Assembly (NCBI GenBank): GCA_050331455.1
Contig: JBHJGV010000005.1
Span: forward strand, 86,442 to 150,441
Reading direction: 5' to 3'
DNA length: 64,000 bases
DNA from: CAYUYV01 sp050331455
GTDB taxonomy: Bacteria; Pseudomonadota; Alphaproteobacteria; JAJFIK01
The notes under the pieces are model-generated. The model did not search any database, was not told where the DNA came from, and saw only the letters and a list, made by a program, of their open reading frames with translations. Positions 45,746-55,087 of this stretch are shown here, in pieces. Every line of letters begins with the position of its first letter. Position 1 is the first letter of the stretch. Made by a program: the position numbers and the translations under genes.

Positions 45746-48550
45746 ATGCTGACTTTCGGGGCTCTGACCTTCACTGCGCCGGCCGTTCTTTTGGGCCTTG
45801 CTGTCCTTCCCGTGCTTTGGTGGTTGTTGCGGGTGTCTCCGCCGGCCCCGCGCCGGGTGCGTTTTCCGGCCCTGCGCCTCCTCCTTGGCGTCACCACCCA
45901 GGAGGAAACGCCGGCCCGCATGCCCTGGTGGCTGCTGGCGTTGCGCCTGCTGGCGGCTGCCCTTTTGCTCACTGCCCTGGCCGGTCCCCTCTGGCAGGCC
46001 CGCGCGCCCGAGACCACAGCCGCCGGGCCGGTGGTGATTGCCGTGGATACGGGATGGGCCGCGGCCCCCGGATGGACCAAGCGCGAGACCGTCCTCGACG
46101 ATCTGCTGTCCGATGCAACGCGCCGCCGCGCCGATGTGGTGATCGTTCCCACGACGGGCCCCCATGCCGCCGGGCTGACGCCTGTCCGGCCCGAGGCAGC
46201 GCGGCAGGCAGCCGAGCGGCTCACACCCCGCCCCTTTGGACCGGATCGGGAGGGTCTCATCGCCCCCCTCGAAGCCCTCGGCCGGCGCCTTGCGGAGCGG
46301 GGCCAGACCCCAAGGGTCTATTGGCTGTCGGACGGATATGACTACGGACGGGCCCGGGATTTCGCGTCCGCCCTCTCGGCCGTCGGGTCCCTGACGGTCC
46401 TGCTGGAACCGGCGGGTCAACGCCCCCTTGCCCTCCAGGCGCCCGAGGTCTCCGGCACCACCATGGCCATTAAGGTCGTGCGCGGAGCGGGCACGGCGGG
46501 CGAAGCGCGCGCCGGCGAGGTGACCCTGCGGGCGCGGGACGGACGGACCCTTGCCGCGGCGCCCTATGCCATCGCAGCAGAGGACGTGGAGGGCGTCGCG
46601 GAAATCACCCTGCCCGTGGACATCCGCAATCGGGCCGGCCGTTTCGACCTCATCGACGCGGCGACGGGTCCATCGGCTGCCGGTGTCTGGTTGCTGGACG
46701 GACGATGGCGGCGGCGACCCGTGGGCCTTGTTTCCGGCTCCAGCGGCGACGGCACACGCCCCCTTCTTTCGGACCTCTTTTATCTCCGCCGGGCCCTTGC
46801 CCCGTATACGGATCTGCGGGAGGGCCGCATCGAGCGCCTGCTTGACGGCGGACTGTCCGTCCTCATCCTGTCCGATGTGGGCCGGATCGTGGGCCCCGCC
46901 CGCCGCCGGGTGGACGAATGGGTGGACGAAGGCGGCGTTCTGATCCGCTTCGCCGGGCCGCGCGTCGCCGCGGGCGGTGATGACCTCATTCCAGTGCCCC
47001 TGCGCCGGGGCGGGCGGGCGCTGGGCGGGGCCCTGTCCTGGGACACGCCCCAGACGCTTGCGCCCTTCGACGACGATGGCCCCTTTGCCGGCCTTGAGAT
47101 CCGGGACGAAATCCTCGTGGAACGCCAGGTGCTCGCCGAGCCGACGCCGGATCTCGACTCGCGGACCTGGGCGCGGCTGTCGGACGGGACGCCCCTTGTC
47201 ACGGCGGACCGGCGCGGACAGGGCTGGATCGTTTTGGTGCATGTGACGGCCAATCAGGACTGGTCGAGCCTGCCGCTGTCGGGGCTCTATGTGGATATGC
47301 TCCGCCGACTGATTGACCTTGCGGCCGGTATGCCCGGAAGTCAGGACGGGGTCTCGGCCTCGGCGCCCCGGGCCCCGGTGCGGGTGCTGGACGGCTTTGG
47401 CGCCCTGGTGGCTCCGCCCGGCGATGTGTTTCCCCTGGATCCCCGCCGGATCGGGGAGGCGCCCGATGCCCGCAATCCGCCGGGGCTTTACGGCCAGGAG
47501 GGGGCGGAATTGGCCTTCAATCTCGCACCTGCCCCGCTCTCCTTCCGGGCGCTGCCCCCGCTGGGGGCGGATATTCGGCGCACGGGCTATGTGAGTTCGC
47601 CGGCCCTCGATCTGCGCCCGCCCCTCTTCCTGGTGGTCGTGTTGCTGATCGTGCTGGAGGGAGCGGCAACCCTGCGCATGACCGGCGAAGTCGGAAAGCT
47701 CCGCCGGCTGACGGGCGGCGCTGCGGCTTTGGTCCTGGCCTGCACGCTGACGGCGCTGCCGGCGCCGGCCCGTGCCGAAACCGCGGAGGACGCCCGGGCC
47801 GTGGCCCTCGCGCGGACCAGTCACCTCGCCTATGTGATCACCGGCGACGGTGCCTCGGACAGTCTTGCGCGGGCGGGCCTGGAGGCCTTGAGCCAGGTGC
47901 TGACCGCCCGGACCGCCTATGAGCCCGGGCGGCCCGTGGGTGTGCGACTGGGGCAGGACCCCCTCGTATTCCATCCCCTGGTCTTCTGGCGGCTGACCGC
48001 AGCCCAGCCGCCCCTCGATGCCGATGCCCTCGCCGCCCTCGACGATTTCATGAAAAACGGCGGGACGGTGATCATCGACACCGCCGATCATGGGGATGCG
48101 GTGCCGGGGGCCGACGCCGCCGGCATGACCACGGCCCGGGCCCGGATGCGCGAGATCCTGAACACGCTCGACCTGCCGCCCCTGGCGCCGGTGCCGGACC
48201 AGCATGTGTTGCGCAAGGCCTTTTATCTGCTCAAGGAGTTTCCCGGCCGCTATGCCGGCGGCGGCGTCTGGGTTGCGGCCGGCAGCGGCGGGGATGCGGC
48301 ACGTCCCCTGGACGGCGCGCCCTTGCGCCATGACGGGGTCAGCCCCATCATCATCGGGGCCAATGACTGGGCCGGCGCCTGGGCCCGGGATCGCTCCGGA
48401 CTGCCCATGACCGCCGTGGTGCCCGGGGGCGAGCGCCAGCGGGAAATGGCCTATCGCTTCGGCATCAATCTCGTGATGTATACCCTCAGCGGCAACTACA
48501 AGGCCGACCAGGTCCATGTGCCCGCCATTCTGGAGCGCCTGAGCCAATGA
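45746..48550 (+). CDS. DUF4159 domain-containing membrane protein with BatA-like N-terminus
   Basis: The 934-residue protein starts with two hydrophobic helices (LTFTAPAVLLGLAVLPVLWWLL and WWLLALRLLAAALLLTALAG) of the aerotolerance BatA N-terminal type. A vWA-like region without a complete MIDAS follows (VVIAVDTGWA), then a central periplasmic beta-rich part, two further helices near residues 625-680 (PLFLVVVLLIVLEGAATL and ALVLACTLTALPAPARA), and the DUF4159 domain from about 690, with HPLVFWRLTAAQPPLDADAL and DDFMKNGGTVIIDTADHG. DUF4159 resembles glutamine-amidotransferase-like folds. The stop overlaps the next start by 4 bases. The conserved cluster in alphaproteobacteria has no known function; an envelope role is inferred. 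Confidence 0.9.
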   Translation: MLTFGALTFTAPAVLLGLAVLPVLWWLLRVSPPAPRRVRFPALRLLLGVTTQEETPARMPWWLLALRLLAAALLLTALAGPLWQARAPETTAAGPVVIAVDTGWAAAPGWTKRETVLDDLLSDATRRRADVVIVPTTGPHAAGLTPVRPEAARQAAERLTPRPFGPDREGLIAPLEALGRRLAERGQTPRVYWLSDGYDYGRARDFASALSAVGSLTVLLEPAGQRPLALQAPEVSGTTMAIKVVRGAGTAGEARAGEVTLRARDGRTLAAAPYAIAAEDVEGVAEITLPVDIRNRAGRFDLIDAATGPSAAGVWLLDGRWRRRPVGLVSGSSGDGTRPLLSDLFYLRRALAPYTDLREGRIERLLDGGLSVLILSDVGRIVGPARRRVDEWVDEGGVLIRFAGPRVAAGGDDLIPVPLRRGGRALGGALSWDTPQTLAPFDDDGPFAGLEIRDEILVERQVLAEPTPDLDSRTWARLSDGTPLVTADRRGQGWIVLVHVTANQDWSSLPLSGLYVDMLRRLIDLAAGMPGSQDGVSASAPRAPVRVLDGFGALVAPPGDVFPLDPRRIGEAPDARNPPGLYGQEGAELAFNLAPAPLSFRALPPLGADIRRTGYVSSPALDLRPPLFLVVVLLIVLEGAATLRMTGEVGKLRRLTGGAAALVLACTLTALPAPARAETAEDARAVALARTSHLAYVITGDGASDSLARAGLEALSQVLTARTAYEPGRPVGVRLGQDPLVFHPLVFWRLTAAQPPLDADALAALDDFMKNGGTVIIDTADHGDAVPGADAAGMTTARARMREILNTLDLPPLAPVPDQHVLRKAFYLLKEFPGRYAGGGVWVAAGSGGDAARPLDGAPLRHDGVSPIIIGANDWAGAWARDRSGLPMTAVVPGGERQREMAYRFGINLVMYTLSGNYKADQVHVPAILERLSQ

Positions 48551-50637
48551 CCTGGGACATTCAATTCGCGCCCCTGATCGACCTGGCCTGGGTGGTTGCC
48601 TTGGCGGTGGCGTCCGCCCTCGCCCTTGTCACGGCCCTGGGGCTAAGCATGCGCGGGCTCGGCGTGCGTGCGGGCGCGCTCCTCGCGCTCGCCCTCACCA
48701 TGGCAAACCCCACCTTGCGCCAGGAGGACCGGGATCCGATCCCGGACATTGTCGCGGTGCTGGCCGACGAAAGCCGCAGTCAGACCATCGGGGAGCGGAC
48801 GGCCGTCACCGATCTCGCCCTTGCCGATCTCGAGGCGCGGCTTGCCCGGGACGACAGTCTTGAAGTGCGGGTCTCCCGCTTCGGCGACACGGATGCCACC
48901 AATCTGGGCGCGGCCCTGGCCAAGGCCAATGCCGATATTCCGCCGGACCGGCTGGCAGGCGCCATCGTCCTCACCGACGGCCAGATCCACGATGTGCCGG
49001 CGGACGGGCGCTTCCAGGGCTTCGATGGGCCCGTCCATACCCTGATCACCGGCATGCGCAAAGAGGGGGACCGCAAGCTGACGATCCTGCAGGCTCCGGC
49101 TTTCGGCATCGTCGGCAACACGGTCACGGTGCGCTTCCGGATTGACGATTTGGGGACGGCGGGCACGGCCGGGAACGGATCCGGGGGAACCGGCGAGGTG
49201 ACCCTGCGCCTCGGCGGGTCCCGGGTCGTCACGCGCACCCTGTCGGTGGGGGTGCCGGTGGAAGTGGCCATTCCCATGGAGCGGCCCGGACCCAATATGC
49301 TGGAAGTGGAGGTCGCACCGGGGCGCGAGGAACTCACCCTGCTGAACAATCGTGCGGCCCTGTCCATCAACGGCGTGCGGGACCGGCTCAAGGTGCTTCT
49401 GGTCTCGGGCGAACCCCACCCGGGCCAGAGAACCTGGCGCAACCTCTTAAAGTCGGATCCGGCGGTGGACCTTGTGCATTTCACGATCCTGCGCCCGCCG
49501 GACAAGCAGGACTTTACCCGGGCCTCGGAGCTCGCCTTGATCGAGTTCCCCACGGACGATCTGTTCGATACCAAGCTCGACGAGTTCGACCTCGTGATTT
49601 TCGACCGCTTCAAGCGGCGGGGCGTTCTCGCCATCGCCTATCTGAGCAATGTGGCCCGTTTCGTGGAACAGGGCGGCGCCCTGCTGACGGCGGCCGGTCC
49701 GGCCTATGCCACGCCGACCAGCCTGCACCGCACCCCGCTGTCGGCCGTTCTGCCGGCCCCGCCGACGGGCACGGTCATCGAGCAGGGCTACAGGCCGGAG
49801 GTGACCCAGGCGGGCCGGCGCCACCCGGTCACGGCCGGTCTGCCGGGCGCTGGCGAGACGAACAGCGGCGAGGCGACTTGGGGACGGTGGTTCCGCCTGA
49901 TCGAGGCCCTGCCCGAACGCGGCAGCGTGACCATGGCGGGTCCGGACGGGCGGCCGGTGCTGGTGCTGGACCGGGCCGGCGACGGCCGGGTCGCCCAGCT
50001 CCTGTCGGACCACGCCTGGCTCTGGGCCCGGGGCTTTGAGGGCGGCGGCCCGCAGCAGGAATTGCTGCGTCGGCTTGCCCATTGGCTGATGAAGGAGCCG
50101 GAACTTGAAGAAGAGGTCCTCACGGCCCGGAGCATCGGCCGGACCCTGGAAATCCGCCGCCGGACCATGGCAGACAATGCCGACCCGGTGACCGTGACGA
50201 GCCCGTCGGGCGCTGAGACCACGGTGGACCTCGCGGAAATCCGTCCGGGCCTTTGGGGCACCAGTCTTGAGACGGATGAAATCGGCCTGTTCCGCATGAC
50301 CAGCGGGGATCTGGCCGCCGTGGTCGCCGTCGGTTCCCTCAACAGCCGCGAATTCGAGGATGTTCGGGCCGCGGCGGAACCGATGGCGCCGGTCGCCGAA
50401 GCATCCGGCGGCGGACGGTTCTGGATTGCCGAGACGGGTCCCCAATCCCTGAGCCTGCCCGCCCTGCGCCGGGCGCGCGCCGGCCGCGAAATGGCCGGGC
50501 AGCAATGGCTGGGGCTGCGGGACAACAATCGCTATGAGGTCCGGGCCAGCCGGGAGGTCGCCCTTTTCCCCCCGGCCCTTCTGGCCCTTGTCCTTCTCGG
50601 CATGCTCGTCGCCGGCTGGCGCTGGGAGTCCCGTTAG
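48547..50637 (+). CDS. Large membrane protein of the MoxR/DUF58/DUF4159 cluster (vWA/GATase-like)
   Basis: The 696-residue protein has N-terminal helices (WVVALAVASALALVTALGL, then VRAGALLALALTM) and one C-terminal helix (LFPPALLALVLLGMLVAGW). Between them lie a vWA-like domain (PDIVAVLADESRSQTIG, AIVLTDGQIHDVP), an Ig/CARDB-like stretch (NMLEVEVAPGREELTLLNNR), and a glutamine-amidotransferase-like region (VLLVSGEPHPGQRTWRNLL, then ALLTAAGPAYAT). It matches the fourth, uncharacterised member that follows DUF4159 genes in alphaproteobacteria. It overlaps the upstream gene by ATGA. No catalytic Cys is apparent in the amidotransferase-like part, so it probably binds rather than catalyses. Confidence 0.85.
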   Translation: MTWDIQFAPLIDLAWVVALAVASALALVTALGLSMRGLGVRAGALLALALTMANPTLRQEDRDPIPDIVAVLADESRSQTIGERTAVTDLALADLEARLARDDSLEVRVSRFGDTDATNLGAALAKANADIPPDRLAGAIVLTDGQIHDVPADGRFQGFDGPVHTLITGMRKEGDRKLTILQAPAFGIVGNTVTVRFRIDDLGTAGTAGNGSGGTGEVTLRLGGSRVVTRTLSVGVPVEVAIPMERPGPNMLEVEVAPGREELTLLNNRAALSINGVRDRLKVLLVSGEPHPGQRTWRNLLKSDPAVDLVHFTILRPPDKQDFTRASELALIEFPTDDLFDTKLDEFDLVIFDRFKRRGVLAIAYLSNVARFVEQGGALLTAAGPAYATPTSLHRTPLSAVLPAPPTGTVIEQGYRPEVTQAGRRHPVTAGLPGAGETNSGEATWGRWFRLIEALPERGSVTMAGPDGRPVLVLDRAGDGRVAQLLSDHAWLWARGFEGGGPQQELLRRLAHWLMKEPELEEEVLTARSIGRTLEIRRRTMADNADPVTVTSPSGAETTVDLAEIRPGLWGTSLETDEIGLFRMTSGDLAAVVAVGSLNSREFEDVRAAAEPMAPVAEASGGGRFWIAETGPQSLSLPALRRARAGREMAGQQWLGLRDNNRYEVRASREVALFPPALLALVLLGMLVAGWRWESR

Positions 50638-50765
50638 AAAAAGCTGCTGCCGGGCGTGTGGCGGTTTGCCCTTCCGGGACTTGCGGCTGATTTGTATTCT
50701 CTAGGCTATTACACGGTTTGCGCGTGACTTCGCCGGGGAAAGCCATTACAAGCGGGGGGAGTGTC

Positions 50766-52757
50766 ATGGCGAACGGGTTTCGACGGGGACGGGCCGCTTT
50801 TGCTGCGGCATTGGTGGTCGGGTTGGGCCTGGGGGCCGGACGGGGCCAAGCGGCCGCGGCCCCTGTCGCCCAGCCGCCCGTCGAGGCCTTCGCCAGCCTG
50901 CCCTTCATCACGAATGTGCAGATCTCGCCCGACGGACAGCACCTGGCGGTCGTGCGCACCTTTGAGGACCGCAATATCGGCCTTATCCTGCGCACGGGCG
51001 GCGCCGAACCCCGCGCGGCCTTCAGCAGCCGGGAAGGCTTCGTCCGGAACATCTTTTGGCTGAACAATGATCGGGCCCTGATGTACCTCACCGGGAACCG
51101 GTATGTGCGCAATTACCGGGACGACGTGCAGCTCTCCCGGCTCGTCTCGGTCAGTGTCGACGGCAAGGACACGGATGTCCTGATGCGCCGGATCCAAAAC
51201 GACCGCACGGGGATCGTGCCGCAGTCCCAAGTGCTCTTGTCCCGCAATCTCCATCGGGGCCGCAACGCCCTGGTCGCCGCCTGGACCGGCCGGACGACGA
51301 GCATCTACAGCGTCAGTCCGGCGACGGGCGTGGCACGGCTCCTGAAATCGGGCCTGGGCGCGGACCGCCAGGGCAGCCTCGGGACCTACACGGCTGATTG
51401 GATGACGAGCCCCGATCTTAAAAGCTGGGTGCGCTGGAATCGGGACGACAAAAGCAGCCCACCCCAGGTCTATGTGGAAGGGTCCATCGATGGCGGCGAG
51501 TGGAAGGAGATCCAGCGCTACGGTGTGGGTGCCGATGCGACCTATGGGATCGTGGGATTTTCCGAAACCTCCGACAGCCTCTATGTCCTGGCCGACCGGC
51601 CCGGCAAACCCACCGCGCTCTACGAATACGACCTGAAGGCCGGCACGCTGGGCCGGCTGATCTACGCCCACCCCCGGGTCGGCCTGAGCGGGGCATCCCT
51701 GGACGGACGGACGGGACGGCTGCTTGCCGCGACTTACACCCTGGACGAGCCGGAATACGAGCCCCTCGATCCGGAGCGCAAGGCGCTCCAAACCCTGATC
51801 GACAACACGTTCCAAAGCACATCCGTGAACCGGGTCATCTCGCAGACCGCAGATCATTCGACATTCATCATCAGGACCAGCGGGCCAAGCTCCCCGGCCG
51901 TCTACTACTATGCCAAACTGGAGCAGCGCCAGGCCGCCGTGCTGGGTCAGGCCTATCCGGGCCTCGATGGCGTGCCCATGGGGGCGGTGAAGGCGCTCAC
52001 CTATGCCGCGCGGGACGGGCTGCCGATAAGGGCCTATCTGACGCTGCCGCCGGACGTGTCGGAGCCGAAGACCCTGCCCATGGTGATCCTGCCCCATGGC
52101 GGACCCCATTCGCGCGATCTGATGGTCTTCGACTATCAAGCCCAGTTCCTGGCCAATCGCGGCTATGCAGTTTTCCAACCCAATTTCCGGGGCTCGACCG
52201 GATACGGCCAGCGTTTCCTGGAGGCCGGGTACGGAGAATGGGGCGGCAAGATGCAGGACGACGTCACCGACGGTGTCCAGTATCTCATCCGTGAAGGGAT
52301 CGCCGACCGCGACCGCATCTGCATCATGGGCGGCTCCTATGGCGGATATGCTGCGCTGATGGGCGGTGTGAAAACGCCGGACCTTTACCGCTGCATCGTG
52401 TCCATCAATGGGGTGACGAGCCTCGGCATGGTGCGGCGGGAAAGCCGGGACACGACGGCGGCGGTCTTCTCCCGGCGCACCCTGGGCGCGGCCTGGGACG
52501 ACCGGGACGTGCAGCGCAAACTCTCGCCTGCCGACAATGCCGAGGCGATCACGGCGCCAGTCCTGTTGATTCATGGCCGGGAGGATCTGGTGGTCGAGTA
52601 CCGTCAAGCCCGCGCCATGGACCGGGCCCTGCGCCGGGCCGGCAAGGAGGTGACATTCGTGTCCCTGGACGGCGACGACCATTTTCTCAGCCAGAGCGAG
52701 ACCCGGATCGCCGCCATGCAGGCCGTGGAAAGCTTCCTGGCGCGACATCTCCGATAA
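50766..52757 (+). CDS. S9 family peptidase (prolyl-oligopeptidase-like)
   Basis: The 663-residue protein has a signal-like N-terminus (GRAAFAAALVVGLGLGAGRGQAA), a seven-bladed propeller-like region (for example FITNVQISPDGQHLAVVRTF), and a C-terminal alpha/beta-hydrolase domain. The catalytic Ser is in IMGGSYGGYAALMG, the Asp in LLIHGREDLVVEY and the His in SLDGDDHFLSQSE. These secreted peptidases degrade short peptides and are common in alphaproteobacteria. ATG 50766 follows GGGGGGAG; the frame further upstream lacks family sequence. Confidence 0.93.
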   Translation: MANGFRRGRAAFAAALVVGLGLGAGRGQAAAAPVAQPPVEAFASLPFITNVQISPDGQHLAVVRTFEDRNIGLILRTGGAEPRAAFSSREGFVRNIFWLNNDRALMYLTGNRYVRNYRDDVQLSRLVSVSVDGKDTDVLMRRIQNDRTGIVPQSQVLLSRNLHRGRNALVAAWTGRTTSIYSVSPATGVARLLKSGLGADRQGSLGTYTADWMTSPDLKSWVRWNRDDKSSPPQVYVEGSIDGGEWKEIQRYGVGADATYGIVGFSETSDSLYVLADRPGKPTALYEYDLKAGTLGRLIYAHPRVGLSGASLDGRTGRLLAATYTLDEPEYEPLDPERKALQTLIDNTFQSTSVNRVISQTADHSTFIIRTSGPSSPAVYYYAKLEQRQAAVLGQAYPGLDGVPMGAVKALTYAARDGLPIRAYLTLPPDVSEPKTLPMVILPHGGPHSRDLMVFDYQAQFLANRGYAVFQPNFRGSTGYGQRFLEAGYGEWGGKMQDDVTDGVQYLIREGIADRDRICIMGGSYGGYAALMGGVKTPDLYRCIVSINGVTSLGMVRRESRDTTAAVFSRRTLGAAWDDRDVQRKLSPADNAEAITAPVLLIHGREDLVVEYRQARAMDRALRRAGKEVTFVSLDGDDHFLSQSETRIAAMQAVESFLARHLR

Positions 52758-52791
52758 CCGGCGCCGGATCGTCCGCCTCGTGACCAAGATC

Positions 52792-52828
52792 GGGCCACCA
52801 TCATATGGGGCCACCATCATATGGGGCC
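52792..52828. repeat. 16-bp tandem duplication covering the GNAT stop codon
   Basis: The unit GGGCCACCATCATATG occurs twice (52792-52807 and 52808-52823), with a further GGGCC. The inner copy contains the minus-strand TGA of the GNAT gene (52817-52819); the outer copy duplicates it downstream. Confidence 0.93.
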
Positions 52829-53335
52829 GGGGAGGAACCGGCCTCGGATCGCCTCGGGCGCGCAATCATCGAGAAGGTGCACCATCAGCCGGGCCGGATT
52901 GAACGGCACCGGCATGGTGACTGCGCCGGCAGACACCGGCGCGAACCCCGCACGGCGGTAATAGTCCGGATCCCCCATGAGGAACACCAGATCATGGCCC
53001 GTCGCCCGGGCGGCCTCCAGACCGTGGGCGATCAGTTTGAGGCCGACGCCATTGCGCTGGCGGGCCGGCGTGACAGCGAGCGGGCCCAGCAGCAGAACCG
53101 TTCGGTGCCCCTCTTCCGCCTGCGCGAAAGGCAGGGCTGTGAACCGGACCGACCCCAGGATCGCACGCTCTGGCGTCGTTTCATCAATGGCGACGAAGCG
53201 GAGGGTGTCGTGGAACGGCAGGCGTCCCCGCAAAAGAGCGCTCGGTTTCACATGGCGGCCAGGGCCGAAAGCAAGGTCAATCAGGTGCTCAACGGCCGCC
53301 GCGTCGGCGGCGTGTTCCATCCGTATGGAGATCAT
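52817..53335 (-). CDS. GNAT family N-acetyltransferase
   Basis: The 172-residue protein has the GNAT core: LLLGPLAVTPARQRNGVGLKLI is motif A with the acetyl-CoA-binding Q/R-x-x-G-x-G/A-type turn, followed by HDLVFLMGDPDYYRRAGFAPV. It resembles YhbS-type acetyltransferases, whose substrates (small amines, tRNA or proteins) vary. ATG 53335 or 53320 may be the start; neither has a strong ribosome site. Convergent with the S9 peptidase gene, with a short tandem repeat over its stop. Confidence 0.9.
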   Translation of the reverse strand: MISIRMEHAADAAAVEHLIDLAFGPGRHVKPSALLRGRLPFHDTLRFVAIDETTPERAILGSVRFTALPFAQAEEGHRTVLLLGPLAVTPARQRNGVGLKLIAHGLEAARATGHDLVFLMGDPDYYRRAGFAPVSAGAVTMPVPFNPARLMVHLLDDCAPEAIRGRFLPGPI

Positions 53336-53931
53336 GGGGGTACCCGGCGATATCAGGCGATCTAAGGAAAAGGCGGACCCGGTTTGAGTCGGGCTTTTCC
53401 GGCGCTGATGCCGCCACGGTGCGGTGGATCAGTCGAAACGGCAGCCCGGCCCGCCGGCAAATGGTCGGCGGGAGCGGCACGGTCGTCGTGTCTCGCGAAG
53501 GGCAGGAGGCCGAGTCATCGTTCCAATCCATAGGACGGTGGACCGTCATCCACCGTGGATATTGCACGCCGGAACTATGAGGCAGGCGCCGGTCGGCGCC
53601 AAGTGATTTTTTCAAACCTCTCGCGGTCGGCGAACCGGCCCCTTCGCGTGCACACCGCCCCCCTCGTACGCGGTTGACCTTTTTGGCGCGATTTCGGGAG
53701 ACGCGGGGCACAACCGACAGTCACTACGCACAAAGACTAATCGACAGGTTCCGTCTCGAGTGCTATGGAGCACAGTGCCAGACTGGAGGGCTCAGTACGG
53801 TGGCCTCACGGTCGGCGCATGCCATGGGACCACGGGCCCCGCACCGGCATGTGTCGCTGTCAGAATCGTTCTTTGTGCGGAGCTATAGAACGCATGGCTC
53901 CCCGCGACCATCCAGTGGGATATGGCCTGAC
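53336..53931. other. Intergenic region, no gene supported
   Basis: About 600 bases upstream of the acyltransferase. Open frames on either strand have no recognisable family sequence. A possible stem is formed near 53360-53400 by GGAAAAG and CTTTTCC. The acyltransferase frame is open back to 53674, so a longer N-terminus is conceivable. The composition is more mixed than in its neighbours, which suggests acquired or decaying DNA. Confidence 0.4.
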
Positions 53932-54978
53932 ATGCTTATGCATTTACATCTTTTCCGCGGCTTCGCAATAATCTGTATTTTGATGGTTCATGCTTATGCG
54001 CTGTCGGTGCATTATGCACCCGCGTCGATGCAGTCCCATGTCGCGCTGACCTGGAGCCGCGATATCGTGGAAACGCTGCTCCACGGGAGCACACTGTTCT
54101 TTACACTCCTATCCGGCATCCTGTTCTCCAAATGCCTTGCCGGCCGTCCGTGGACCACATTCTTCCAAAACAAGATCAGCAATGTGGCCCTGCCCTATTT
54201 GTGGGTCACCCTGTTGTTCACGCTGCTGACCTGGAACCCCGATACGGGCTGGACCATTTGTCAGGGCGCATGGCTGGAGACCCTCAAACAAGCCGCGTCG
54301 AACACGGTCACAGGGGCGGCGCGGTTCCACCTGTGGTACATTCCACTGCTCGCCGTCCTCTATGCCGCGACCCCCCTCGCCCAGGCCCTGCTGTCCGTCC
54401 GCCGCTTTCATGGTGTGGCGATTGTTCTCATTCTGGTGCCGCTTGTGGCGTCTCGCACCGCTTCTGCCCTCGACGTGACAACGGTGCTCTATTTCTTCGG
54501 GGCTTATCTGCTGGGCATGGCCATTGGCCGCCACCTTGAGCGGGTTCTCGGCTTTGTCCGCACCCGTGTATCGCCCATCGTTAAGCTGACCATTCTCCTC
54601 AGCCTGTGTATTCTGGGGCTTAAACGGTTTGGCCTGGACTGGTGGGGCGACATCTCCGTGCAGGAGAGCCTCTTTTACCCTCAGAAGATCCTCATCACCC
54701 TCCTTGTGCTGAGCGCATTGCAGCGGCACTCGGATCGGGCGGCCTGGCTTGCCCCGTTCGCGACCTATGCCTTCCCCCTCTATTTCTTTCACCTGTTACC
54801 CATGGAATGGGCCCTCCACGCGATCCACCGACCGCTCCTGTCCGGCATGGCCGAAACATGGGTCGTCCACATGCTGGCCCTAGCGACAACTGTCGCCAGC
54901 CTGATCGGGGTGACCTTCTTCGCCCATGGTTTCAAGCAGGCCTTGGGCCGCCGCTCCCGCGTCCTCATCGGCGCATGA
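53932..54978 (+). CDS. Acyltransferase 3 family membrane protein
   Basis: The 348-residue protein has about ten hydrophobic helices. It starts with HLHLFRGFAIICILMVHAYA, the conserved Arg/His start of the OafA/acyltransferase 3 family (usually LRGxA...VxxxH), which O-acylates cell-surface sugars, lipid A parts or macrolides. RFHLWYIPLLAVLYAATP is the second family block, and FPLYFFHLLPMEWAL the late one. I chose ATG 53932 because it puts the motif at residue 6; the frame is open to 53674 but without family sequence. The start region is AT-richer than the rest. No sugar cluster surrounds it. Confidence 0.85.
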   Translation: MLMHLHLFRGFAIICILMVHAYALSVHYAPASMQSHVALTWSRDIVETLLHGSTLFFTLLSGILFSKCLAGRPWTTFFQNKISNVALPYLWVTLLFTLLTWNPDTGWTICQGAWLETLKQAASNTVTGAARFHLWYIPLLAVLYAATPLAQALLSVRRFHGVAIVLILVPLVASRTASALDVTTVLYFFGAYLLGMAIGRHLERVLGFVRTRVSPIVKLTILLSLCILGLKRFGLDWWGDISVQESLFYPQKILITLLVLSALQRHSDRAAWLAPFATYAFPLYFFHLLPMEWALHAIHRPLLSGMAETWVVHMLALATTVASLIGVTFFAHGFKQALGRRSRVLIGA

Positions 54979-55087
54979 GAAACGCTTGTGCCCCTCTACC
55001 GGGCGCGCGTGCGCCGGGGCTTGGCGGAGCGCCGCCCTTCACTCCATAATTGGGACAAATGCGGAAAACAGCTTCGGGGAGACGGCC

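Noticed and set aside
53289..53711. 140-codon minus-strand frame upstream of the GNAT gene
   Set aside because: Arg/Pro-rich composition with no family motif or ribosome site; typical chance frame in GC-rich DNA.
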